A stretch of DNA of 15,007 bases from VRUE01 sp036266075 (GCA_036266075.1 DATANV010000034.1:1-15007), one strand, 5' to 3'; numbered from the stretch's first letter, positions 6,831-13,926 are shown. Numbers and translations are program-made. Notes: generated by a model not told the origin, from the sequence alone.

Positions 6831-7897
6831 GCGCGCCCGAGTTCCGCATCGACCAGCTGACCGGGCTGCGGGTGATCCTCGCGCCCGGCCGGGCCGACCG
6901 GCCGGAGGGATTCAAGCGGGCGGCAAGCACGCAGAAGGGTGCCGAAGGGTGTCCGTTCTGCGAGGGGCGCGAGGAGAAGACGCCGCCCGAGGTGTACGCG
7001 GTACGGCCTGCCGGGGGCCGGCCCGACACGTCCGGCTGGACGAGCCGCGTGGTGCCGAACCTGTACCCGGCGCTGGCCGCGGAGCTCGACGCCGGGGCCG
7101 GAAGCGCGACCGCTCCGTCGGCAACCGGCGGCGAGGCAGGATCCTTCGCCAGCGCGGGCGACCCGCTGCTTGAGTCGCGGCGGGCGGGCGAACCGAACCT
7201 CTTCGCCTCGCGCCCGGCGATCGGCGGCCACGAGGTGATCGTCAACGCGCCCGAGCACGCCACGGCAATGGCCGAGCTGAGCGAGGAGCGCTTCGCCGGC
7301 GCCATTGCCACCTGGCGCGAGCGGATGCGGGCCCACGCCGGCGGTGCCGCTTACGTGCAGGTGGTCGTCAACGAGGGCGCGGGCGCGGGCGCCTCGCTGC
7401 CGCACACCCACGCCCAGCTCTACGCGCTGCCCTTCGTGCCCGCGGCGATCGCCCGCGAGCGCGAGCGGGCCGGCGCCTACGGCGAACGAACCGCGGGTGG
7501 CAGCCTGCTCGGCGACGTGCTGGTCGAGGAGGTGCGCCGCGGCGAGCGCCTGGTCGCTATCGATGACGAGGCGGCGCTGATCTGCCCTTGGGCCTCGCGC
7601 TCGCCCTTCGAGCTGCGCGTGGTGCCACGCCGGGCCGAGGCGAGCTTCGCCGAGAGCGACGCCGGCGCGGCGATGATCCGCACCGCGATGCGCGCCCTGG
7701 CTGAGCGCTTCGACGGGCCGCCGGAGCTGAACCTCTGGGTCGTGACGGCACCGCGCGGCGCCGAGCAGTTCCACTGGCACGTCGACATCGCCCCGCGGCT
7801 GACCGTCAAGGCGGGCTTCGAGCTGGGCACCGGCGTCGACATCGACATCTATCCGCCGGAGCGGGCTGCCGCCGACCTGCGTGAGGCGTTGGGGTAG
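6827..7897 (+). CDS. galT: GalT-like hexose-1-phosphate uridylyltransferase (CTG start proposed)
   Basis: A HIT-superfamily nucleotidyltransferase resembling galactose-1-phosphate uridylyltransferase, which swaps UMP between UDP-glucose and a hexose-1-phosphate. Visible are the zinc-type CPFC (Cys42 and Cys45 counting from the CTG), SRVVPNLYPAL, GGHEVIVNAPEH, the catalytic-type HTHAQ motif (His193/His195; HPHGQ in E. coli) and FHWHVDIAPR near the end. A GTG start at 6872 would cut off the conserved FRIDQLTGLRVILAPGR. The frame is open upstream only to a stop at 6791, with no ATG, GTG or TTG before 6872, so CTG 6827, overlapping the slipin stop as CTGA, is the best start. Residues around SATAPSATGGEAGSF and a doubled GDPLLESRRA/GEPNLFASRPA look like an expansion. 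Acceptor sugar is unproven. Confidence 0.8.
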   Translation: MSAPEFRIDQLTGLRVILAPGRADRPEGFKRAASTQKGAEGCPFCEGREEKTPPEVYAVRPAGGRPDTSGWTSRVVPNLYPALAAELDAGAGSATAPSATGGEAGSFASAGDPLLESRRAGEPNLFASRPAIGGHEVIVNAPEHATAMAELSEERFAGAIATWRERMRAHAGGAAYVQVVVNEGAGAGASLPHTHAQLYALPFVPAAIARERERAGAYGERTAGGSLLGDVLVEEVRRGERLVAIDDEAALICPWASRSPFELRVVPRRAEASFAESDAGAAMIRTAMRALAERFDGPPELNLWVVTAPRGAEQFHWHVDIAPRLTVKAGFELGTGVDIDIYPPERAAADLREALG

Positions 7898-7911
7898 ATG
7901 TCGATCGGGCA

Positions 7912-8017
7912 AGGGGAGACGGGTGGCCCTCCCCCGGAGACCGTACGGCCGGCACGCGTACAGGGCCGAAATGTGACCGCTCACAAAGCCTCCGGGGGAG
8001 GGCCACCCGTCCCCCCT
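7912..8017. repeat. Long inverted repeat with two inner hairpins
   Basis: Arms 7912-7939 and 7990-8017 pair over 28 bp with one mismatch (7917/8012). The 50-base interior holds two further hairpins, GTACG/CGTAC (7943-7961) and TGTGA/TCACA (7972-7985), giving a three-way-junction shape. It occupies most of the space between galT and the next gene. Possible roles are a bidirectional or operon-end terminator, a structured RNA, or a MITE-like insertion. There is no U-run after the stem. Confidence 0.8.
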
Positions 8018-8045
8018 ATCGCAACGCCATTACGCTGAGTCGCCC

Positions 8046-8675
8046 TTGCCACCCAATCCCCGCCCAATTCCGAGGTTCATTGCGGACTCGACCCAGGAGG
8101 GGATCCCGCACGGGCGGTTCGCGGAGCGGCTGAGTAAAGAGTTCCGGCGCGCTTGTGAGGAGGTCGAGGAGCTGCCAAAGGGGGTCGAGGTCCCTGAGGA
8201 GGTCGAGTGGTTTCCGGAGCGAGCGTGGGGCGGGCGCGTTTGGGTGCCTGGAACCGCGCGCGCGGAGGGCCCCGATGGCGCGCTGGAGCTGTTCGGCCAC
8301 GTCTCCTACTCGCTGCCGGAGGACGGCGAGCCGGAGGACCTCAAGACCAAGGCAGACTTCACCGACGTGCTCGCGGAGAACAACCCGGACTGGAGGATCG
8401 ACCTGAACGACGAGGTGATCGGCCGCTGGCGCGGCGAGAACGGCCGCGCCGGCAACGTGACCCTCGTCTGGGGCCGCCCCTTAGTCCGCGGCGCAGTCGC
8501 CGCCACCGCCGAGCTGGACCTCGAGACCGTCGACCAGGAACTCGTCTCCCAGGAGCGCTTCACCCTGATCGCTCTCGATGCCCTCGAGGGCTACGGCGAC
8601 GACGTCTTGATGCAGGTCAAGCTCTGGAACCGCCGCGCCCAAGAGCTGGCCTCGGAGAGCCTCTACGCGAGCTGA
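8046..8675 (+). CDS. Conserved-looking hypothetical protein
   Basis: A 209-residue soluble protein I cannot assign to a family. It is charged, with no signal peptide or membrane segment. Acidic helices lie near residues 25-60 (RLSKEFRRACEEVEELPKG), then a beta-rich middle (GGRVWVPGTARAEGP, ELFGHVSYSLPEDG, TKADFTDVLAENNPDWRIDL) and an alpha-helical end. Codon use and GC match the neighbouring core genes, and the frame is long for chance. The TTG at 8046 is the only usual start codon close to the beginning of coding-like sequence; no clear Shine-Dalgarno is seen. It stands between the long inverted repeat and the integrated element. Confidence 0.65.
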   Translation: MPPNPRPIPRFIADSTQEGIPHGRFAERLSKEFRRACEEVEELPKGVEVPEEVEWFPERAWGGRVWVPGTARAEGPDGALELFGHVSYSLPEDGEPEDLKTKADFTDVLAENNPDWRIDLNDEVIGRWRGENGRAGNVTLVWGRPLVRGAVAATAELDLETVDQELVSQERFTLIALDALEGYGDDVLMQVKLWNRRAQELASESLYAS

Positions 8676-8774
8676 TTTCCTCGCCCTCTCAGAAGATGTC
8701 GACGGTGTCCCATCCACGCGGCAGAAGCACGGTCACGACCCTCGGGCGGGTTGCGGCGGTAGCGGCTGCAGTCA

Positions 8775-8906
8775 ATGGTCATGTGCAAACCCGGTGAATC
8801 CTTCCTCAGCACCCAGCCTTCGATTGCGAGTCAGCTCGCGAGAGGTGAGCAGGTTGCCATTGAGACCGAGCTCGGTCGCCTGGACATCGTCCAAGGCGAC
8901 CGTTAG
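8775..8906 (+). pseudogene. Possible nucleotidyltransferase-like gene remnant
   Basis: A 43-codon open stretch reads GESFLSTQPSIASQLARG and ETELGRLDIVQGDR before a TAG. This resembles, by eye, the segment around the second metal-binding acidic residue of small nucleotidyltransferases of the AbiEii/MNT sort (a Gly-Arg-Leu-Asp-Ile pattern). An in-frame stop precedes it at 8760 and nothing recognisable follows, so it looks like debris beside the tRNA insertion site. The rest of 8676-8927 shows no gene. Confidence 0.3.
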
Positions 8907-8909
8907 CTC
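8881..8909 (+). promoter_or_regulatory. Candidate original promoter of tRNA-Arg
   Basis: TGGACA at 8881-8886 (5 of 6 to TTGACA), a 17-base spacer, and TAGCTC at 8904-8909 (a poor -10) lie just upstream of the stranded tRNA 5' half at 8928. TACGAT at 8910-8915 is a better -10, but its spacing is 23. The position suits a tRNA promoter left behind by integration. Confidence 0.3.
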
Positions 8910-8927
8910 TACGATTCGACTACCCCC

Positions 8928-8966
<39 letters not shown>

Positions 8967-9004
8967 ACGAAGTGGAGGGATCGAGGCTTCCGGCTCTGTG
9001 CTGC

Positions 9005-9094
9005 CGAATCCGTCGAGTTATGCCGCTTCGCGGATTCGCTTCGATTAGGCACGATTCAGCCCGGTTTGGGCAGCGAGAATGCTCCGCTGCCCAA
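9005..9094. other. Two hairpins in the gene-free left end of the element
   Basis: CGAATCCG (9005-9012) pairs with CGGATTCG (9031-9038) around an 18-base loop. TTGGGCAGCG (9066-9075) pairs perfectly with 9085-9094 around a 9-base loop. The region 8967-9227 otherwise shows no gene. The hairpins could terminate transcription entering from the tRNA promoter or be recombination arm sites; neither has a T-run. Confidence 0.45.
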
Positions 9095-9227
9095 TGCGGT
9101 CCCTCTCGCCTGTCCCAACACGGATCGGGGGACTAAGACAAAAGAATTCAACCGCGACATTCCGTAGATTGGAGGCGGTGCAGGGAAATCGCCGACAACT
9201 GCCTTGGCGTCTGCCATCATTCCGGGC

Positions 9228-9431
9228 ATGGAGTTACACGCTCACGTCGAGCTCAGCGACGACCGGGTTGGCGAGTACGTCGTCAAGGACGAGCGCCCAG
9301 ACGGATCGCTCACCCTTGTGCCGGACACCTCGTTCAAAGCGGTTCACAAGCGCCTTGGCACTGAGCCAGGGACCTTGGCCGATTTTGAAGCCGAGTATGG
9401 CCCGGTCAACCCCCCCGACGGCGAGGGGTAG
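9228..9431 (+). CDS. Small acidic hypothetical protein (first of a pair)
   Basis: 67 residues, acidic, no known motif that I recognise (MELHAHVELSDD; FKAVHKRLGTEPGTLADFE). The ATG at 9228 is chosen because it gives a compact start; an in-frame TTG lies at 9204, and neither has a strong Shine-Dalgarno. The stop is 3 bases before the ATG of the next gene, so the two are likely translated together. A short acidic gene placed just before a slightly larger one resembles a toxin-antitoxin layout, but no antitoxin fold is visible. Confidence 0.55.
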   Translation: MELHAHVELSDDRVGEYVVKDERPDGSLTLVPDTSFKAVHKRLGTEPGTLADFEAEYGPVNPPDGEG

Positions 9432-9434
9432 CCG

Positions 9435-9803
9435 ATGACCGACAAGCGTGCGGGCCACGCGCCTGCTCTCTTCGACGATGTCCTCATCGCCGAAGACATA
9501 GAGCGCGCAAGCAACACTGGCCGCGAGGTCGCCCTCGCATCCAGGGCTGAGTACGAGCGGAATGGCGTGCCGCTCAATGATCTTCTCCCTTGCGAAGAGG
9601 AGGGACCTGACGGAACAGTGCTCGCACACTGCATGAAGATCTACCTGCCTCGCCCGGTAGGAAAATTTGGCATGGTGTTCCGTATCGCGTTACGTGAAGG
9701 TAAGGCGCAACTCGTTTACGCCGCCTTCGGCGTCCGCCACCATCCGCGTGATTCGCACGCCCCAACCGTCTACGAGATCGCCCACAACCGGCTCCAGAGC
9801 TAA
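9435..9803 (+). CDS. Hypothetical protein, 122 residues (second of a pair)
   Basis: An unassigned soluble protein of 122 residues starting at ATG 9435. The N-terminal half is helical and acidic (FDDVLIAEDIERAS). The C-terminal part reads as beta strands rich in Arg/His: KFGMVFRIALREGK, QLVYAAFGVRHHP, TVYEIAHNRL. The strand pattern faintly recalls RelE/ParE toxins, but the catalytic residues cannot be identified, so this is only a hint. The reading frame is the same as that of the downstream RelA/SpoT gene, separated from it by a TAA and 57 bases. It probably forms one transcript with the genes on each side. Confidence 0.6.
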   Translation: MTDKRAGHAPALFDDVLIAEDIERASNTGREVALASRAEYERNGVPLNDLLPCEEEGPDGTVLAHCMKIYLPRPVGKFGMVFRIALREGKAQLVYAAFGVRHHPRDSHAPTVYEIAHNRLQS

Positions 9804-9860
9804 GGATCTAGTCGACACGAGTGCATCGAACTCCTTGGCTCCGGACGGTACGATGATCTC

Positions 9861-11063
9861 GTGATTGATCAGGGGCAAGAGAATACTGGCGAGTCCGCAA
9901 GCGCAGCTACCGAGAGTGAAGCTGATTCGAACGGAAGCGCTTCGGCCGCCGAGGCGGCCTCATCTGACGACAACTTTGATTTCGACGCCCACCGGCGAGA
10001 TGCTGTTGATCAATATCAAGGTGTCCGACAGGAATTCGAAGACTGTTCCCAAGCCGTCTACTCCGTTCTACAAACGGCCCTAGCAGAGGAGGATGGAATC
10101 CTCATTCACTCTCTTGAGGCCCGGGCAAAGTCAGCAGACAGCTTTGGACGCAAGGCAGCGCTTCCTTCCGTGGAAGACCCCGGTCAACCAAAGTATCCGG
10201 AGCCTCTCACGGAAATAACGGATTTGGCTGGCGCTCGGGTTATTACCTTCCTACTCGACACCGTTGACCAGGTGAACGAGATAGTCGAAAGAGAGTTCGA
10301 CGTCGTGGAGAAATCCACTAAGTCCGGGTTGCATGAGGAAGGGGAAAGACTCGGGTATCAGAGCGTACATTTTCTCGTCAAGTTCTCCGAGGCGCGGCGC
10401 TCACTGCCTGAGTACGCTCGATTCAAAGAGCTAATTACTGAGGTTCAGGTACGAACGATCCTTCAGCACGCGTGGGCTGAGATCGAGCATGACATCCAAT
10501 ACAAGGCAGTCGAGACCATCCCAACGTCGATCCGGCGGCGGTTTACTTCACTTGCAGGGTTAGTGGAGATTGCTGATCGCGAGTTTCAGGCAATCTCTAC
10601 CGAGGACAAGCGGAATCGAAATGATGCTCGACGTTTGATCCAAGAGGGTTCCCTTGACCGGGTCGAGATTACGCCCGATGCCCTGAAGGCTTACCTTGAC
10701 TTGAAGCTCGGTCCTGACGGGCGCATGTCAGAGTGGAGCTACGGTTGGGAGACTCGCTCGCTCAAACGACTTGGATTTGAGAATCTAGCTCAGGTTGATG
10801 AGCGAATTGAGCCTTACAACGACGATCGAATTAGTCGCATCCTCTGGCGCACTAGGCAAGGGCAACTGAGGAGATTTGAGGATGTTCTTCTAGCGGCTAT
10901 GGGGGATGAGTATGTGCTGAGTCTTCCGTGGGTGGCAAAAGACCCAGAGGGTGAGTCGGCCCGGTTCTACCGCGCATTGCTCGAAAAACTTGAGAAAAGC
11001 GGAGTTGAAGTCGGAACCTACGATTCTCTCCCGACCGGAACGACAGAGGAGAGTTCTTCATAG
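9861..11063 (+). CDS. RelA/SpoT synthetase-domain protein (toxSAS-like candidate)
   Basis: A 400-residue protein with a RelA/SpoT nucleotide pyrophosphokinase domain, the fold that moves pyrophosphate from ATP to GTP/GDP or, in toxic relatives, to other nucleotides or tRNA. Visible: basic SLEARAKSADSFGRKA (84-99), ITDLAGARVITF (119-130) with the metal-binding Asp121, GYQSVH (165-170) with the base-stacking Tyr, and EVQVRTILQHAWAEIEHD (194-211). There is no HD hydrolase domain and no TGS/ACT region, so it cannot be a housekeeping Rel. A 45-residue Ser/Ala/Glu-rich, probably disordered N-terminus and a C-terminal extension of about 185 residues of unknown fold flank it. GTG 9861 is the first start after an in-frame TAA at 9801; ribosome site weak. 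A/T-richer than its neighbours, consistent with transfer. The product made (ppGpp, ppApp or tRNA modification) cannot be told from sequence. Confidence 0.85.
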   Translation: MIDQGQENTGESASAATESEADSNGSASAAEAASSDDNFDFDAHRRDAVDQYQGVRQEFEDCSQAVYSVLQTALAEEDGILIHSLEARAKSADSFGRKAALPSVEDPGQPKYPEPLTEITDLAGARVITFLLDTVDQVNEIVEREFDVVEKSTKSGLHEEGERLGYQSVHFLVKFSEARRSLPEYARFKELITEVQVRTILQHAWAEIEHDIQYKAVETIPTSIRRRFTSLAGLVEIADREFQAISTEDKRNRNDARRLIQEGSLDRVEITPDALKAYLDLKLGPDGRMSEWSYGWETRSLKRLGFENLAQVDERIEPYNDDRISRILWRTRQGQLRRFEDVLLAAMGDEYVLSLPWVAKDPEGESARFYRALLEKLEKSGVEVGTYDSLPTGTTEESSS

Positions 11064-11087
11064 CGCCTATGGACCGACAGGCGGCTA
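11061..11087. terminator. Shared hairpin between convergent genes
   Basis: TAGCGCCT (11061-11068) pairs with AGGC-G-GCTA (11079-11087) with one bulged G around a 10-base loop. The base of the stem is the TAG stop of the RelA/SpoT gene on one side and the TAG stop of the XRE gene on the other strand. No T-run. It may act as a weak two-way terminator. Confidence 0.5.
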
Positions 11088-11321
11088 GGTCTCATGCTTG
11101 TCGGTAAGTTCCGCTAGCTCAACTATCGATACATCAAGAGCAGCAGCGAGTGCCTTGACCGTGGCCCAGGTTGGGTTGGAGTGGCCGCGTTCGATCATTG
11201 AGAGGTGGCCGACGGTGACGCCTGCGGCGTGGGCTAGGGCTTCCTGGGTCATGCCGCGCTTGTCGCGGAGCTGGCGGATCGCTTTGCCTAGGGCGGGCTG
11301 GGGTTGGTCTGAGCGGCGCAT
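11085..11321 (-). CDS. XRE/Cro-type HTH transcriptional regulator
   Basis: A 78-residue single-domain DNA-binding protein of the XRE (Cro/C1) family. ALGKAIRQLRDKRGMTQEALAHAAGVTVGHLSMIERGHSNPTWATVKALAAALDV is spread over nearly its whole length, with the helix-turn-helix at QEALAHAAGVTVGHLSMIE. The ATG at 11321 is preferred over an upstream TTG at 11342 because AGAAAGG sits directly before it, although the spacing is short. It is divergent from the winged-helix-like gene and convergent with the RelA/SpoT gene. In small islands such proteins usually repress their own promoter and the divergent one; the GTCTC repeats upstream are plausible operators. Confidence 0.9.
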   Translation of the reverse strand: MRRSDQPQPALGKAIRQLRDKRGMTQEALAHAAGVTVGHLSMIERGHSNPTWATVKALAAALDVSIVELAELTDKHET

Positions 11322-11335
11322 CCTTTCTCGGCACC

Positions 11336-11369
11336 GTCTCAAACGCAGGCGTCTCGATCCACCTGTCTC
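11336..11369. promoter_or_regulatory. Three GTCTC direct repeats, candidate XRE operator
   Basis: GTCTC occurs at 11336-11340, 11351-11355 and 11365-11369, spaced 15 and 14 bases, just upstream of the XRE start and of the divergent candidate promoter. The repeat at roughly one and a half helical turns suggests a repressor-binding array; binding is inferred. Confidence 0.4.
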
Positions 11370-11374
11370 AGCAC

Positions 11375-11403
11375 TTGTGTTTTAGCGGAAGCTGCGCTAG
11401 CCT
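11375..11403 (+). promoter_or_regulatory. Candidate promoter for the winged-helix-like gene
   Basis: TTGTGT (11375-11380), exactly 17 bases, then TAGCCT (11398-11403). The spacing is ideal and the hexamers are partial matches. Transcription would begin near 11410 and give a leader of about 68 bases containing the hairpin at 11423-11451. Confidence 0.4.
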
Positions 11404-11422
11404 CGCATTTTGACGAGAAAGT

Positions 11423-11451
11423 GCCCCCGCGCTGGTGGAACAGCCGGGGGC
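11423..11451 (+). promoter_or_regulatory. 5'-leader hairpin before a strong ribosome site
   Basis: GCCCCCG (11423-11429) pairs with CGGGGGC (11445-11451), then, after a bulged C, GCTG with CAGC, loop GTGGAA: 11 bp in all. It ends about 10 bases before the GAAAGGAG ribosome site (11461-11468). It could insulate or control initiation. Confidence 0.5.
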
Positions 11452-11477
11452 GTGGCACAGGAAAGGAGTGCTTTCCC

Positions 11478-11777
11478 ATGCGTGACCAGCCTAAAGGGGC
11501 AGGCGATGAGGATGCCTCGCCCACCGAAGCCCAGGACATCCGCGATCAGGGCGTCGTCTTGATCCACGTCCTCAGTCGCCACCCAACTCTGTTGACGATC
11601 CCCGATCTCGTCCGCGAGATCACCAGCGGATCAAAGGACTTCGCCGAGGGCGACAACCTGGAGCGCGCTGTGCGCGACCTGACGGGTGTGGGGCTGCTCC
11701 ATTGCCCGAGCGGCCTGGCCGTGCCGTCTCCGGCGGCTCTGCGCTTCCTGAAGATCATCTACGAAGGCCGGGTGTAG
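11478..11777 (+). CDS. Small winged-helix-like protein of unknown function
   Basis: 99 residues. The ATG at 11478 is chosen because a near-perfect GAAAGGAG lies 9 bases upstream, the best ribosome site in the element; the frame also opens at GTG 11421, which would lie in the leader hairpin. After an acidic, disordered start (GAGDEDASPTEA) the sequence DQGVVLIHVLSRHPTLLTIPDLV, then DNLERAVRDLTGVGLLHCPSG and PSPAALRFLKI, has the helix pattern of a winged-helix DNA-binding domain. This resembles small actinobacterial island proteins of this shape, but I cannot name the family. Divergent from the XRE regulator, so it may be the regulated partner or a second regulator of the element. Confidence 0.7.
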   Translation: MRDQPKGAGDEDASPTEAQDIRDQGVVLIHVLSRHPTLLTIPDLVREITSGSKDFAEGDNLERAVRDLTGVGLLHCPSGLAVPSPAALRFLKIIYEGRV

Positions 11778-11796
11778 CCGCCGGGCGGCGGAGCGC

Positions 11797-11858
11797 AGAT
11801 TTCGGCGGGTCGGGGCCCGCAGGGAGTCCGCAAGGGCTGCTCCGGCCCGTCGAAATCT
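11797..11858 (+). other. 62-base strong stem-loop, candidate structured RNA
   Basis: Arms 11797-11816 and 11839-11858 form about 20 bp (AGATTTCGGCGGGTCGGGGC with its partner) including three G-U wobbles and no gaps, with a 22-base loop. It lies 20 bases after the winged-helix-like stop in a 269-base gene-free stretch (11778-12046). There is no T-run, so a simple terminator is less likely than a structured 3' UTR, small RNA or recombination site. The rest of the stretch shows nothing clear. Confidence 0.5.
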
Positions 11859-12018
11859 CCTCGACCAAGGAATGCCCAAACCCAAGCCATCCAGAAAGTC
11901 GAGTCAAGACGACATGCCTGTGAGCTCAATCAGCAATGTCGCCCTCACGGACCTTCAAGGCGCCACCGGGCCATCAAGAACGCCCCTCCAAGCGCCAACC
12001 CCACAGCACGACACACTG

Positions 12019-12041
12019 GGAACCCCTTTTTTCGGGGGTCC
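12019..12041 (+). promoter_or_regulatory. Hairpin masking the ribosome site of the excisionase-like gene
   Basis: GGAACCCC (12019-12026) pairs with GGGGGTCC (12034-12041) with one A-G mismatch around the loop TTTTTTC. The G-run that would serve as ribosome site for ATG 12047 is in the 3' arm. The T-rich loop also makes a minus-strand or antitermination role thinkable. Confidence 0.4.
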
Positions 12042-12046
12042 ATCCG

Positions 12047-12472
12047 ATGCATTCGAACCGCTTGACCGACAACAGGGTCGAGATGGCATCCGCGCGTATC
12101 AAGCTCGATCCGCAAGCAACCGAGGCAATCGCCCGGAAGGTGGTCGAGTTGCTTGAAAAGCGCGGCTTGCAAGAACGCGAGCTGGTCGATGCCGCCGAGC
12201 TGGCGAGGCGATTCGGGATCGAGCGATCCTGGGTGTATTCCCACGCAATTGAGCTTGGGGCCGTCAAGCTCGGCGGCGGGGCGAAGCCTCGGCTGCGATT
12301 CGATCCGCAGATCGCGGCGAAGGTGCTGCGGAAGGCTGGCGAGGGATCAGCGACTGACCCGCCCGCTCGCTCGGGTGAGCGGGCGGATCAGCCTTCGGCC
12401 AGCGGAGGGAGCGGAGTGCGGTTGCTGCCGATCCGCCCGCAGGGGGAGAACGGACCTCCCTCTGCGGCTTAG
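12047..12472 (+). CDS. Excisionase-like helix-turn-helix protein
   Basis: A 141-residue small DNA-binding protein. Basic/helical IKLDPQATEAIARKVVELLEKRG precedes a MerR/excisionase-type HTH, ELVDAAELARRFGIERSWVY then a wing GAVKLGGGAKPRLRFDP and AAKVL. The tail (after about residue 100) is Ser/Pro/Gly-rich. Placed 7 bases before the integrase start, it is the expected recombination directionality factor or integrase regulator of the island. Start ATG 12047 has a GGGGG ribosome-like run 8 bases upstream; ATG 12083 (MASARIKLD) is an equally reasonable, shorter start, and the frame also extends up to 11936 without coding-like character. Confidence 0.75.
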   Translation: MHSNRLTDNRVEMASARIKLDPQATEAIARKVVELLEKRGLQERELVDAAELARRFGIERSWVYSHAIELGAVKLGGGAKPRLRFDPQIAAKVLRKAGEGSATDPPARSGERADQPSASGGSGVRLLPIRPQGENGPPSAA

Positions 12473-12479
12473 GGTAGGC

Positions 12480-13790
<1,311 letters not shown>

Positions 13791-13797
13791 TTGATCG

Positions 13798-13817
13798 CCG
13801 GGCCTCAGAAGGCCTGG
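13798..13817 (+). terminator. Hairpin just after tRNA-Arg
   Basis: CCGGGCCT pairs with AGGCCTGG (one G-U) around CAGA, 7 bases after the tRNA. Position fits a tRNA terminator or processing signal, but no T-run follows. Confidence 0.4.
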
Positions 13818-13868
13818 GGCAGCCGGAGTCGACCAGCCGCTTCCCGTCGGCCCAGTCGTCTCCACAAC

Positions 13869-13900
13869 AGAGCGGCCCGGCCACATGGCCGGGCCGCTCT
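13869..13900. terminator. 14-bp perfect hairpin, two-way terminator
   Basis: AGAGCGGCCCGGCC pairs perfectly with 13887-13900 around ACAT. It lies between the tRNA (plus) and the end of the collagen-like gene (minus, stop at 13927). The stem is strong enough to end transcription from both sides although the flanking T-runs are short, as is common in high-GC actinomycetes. Confidence 0.75.
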
Positions 13901-13926
13901 TACCCCACAGGAACCCGCTCAGACGC

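Noticed and set aside
6659..7984. 441-codon minus-strand frame over the GalT-like gene
   Set aside because: A shadow of the GalT-like gene, which has clear motifs; the antisense product is Arg/Ala/Gly-rich with no recognisable fold.
11872..12156. Small plus-strand frame before the excisionase-like gene
   Set aside because: The possible ribosome site touches the ATG, composition is low-complexity Pro/Ser/Gln, and it runs into the excisionase-like gene in another frame.
12153..12479. Integrase starting upstream of 12480
   Set aside because: The frame is open, but the upstream peptide is Ser/Arg/Cys-rich shadow of the excisionase-like gene; ATG 12480 has a ribosome site and begins normal integrase sequence.
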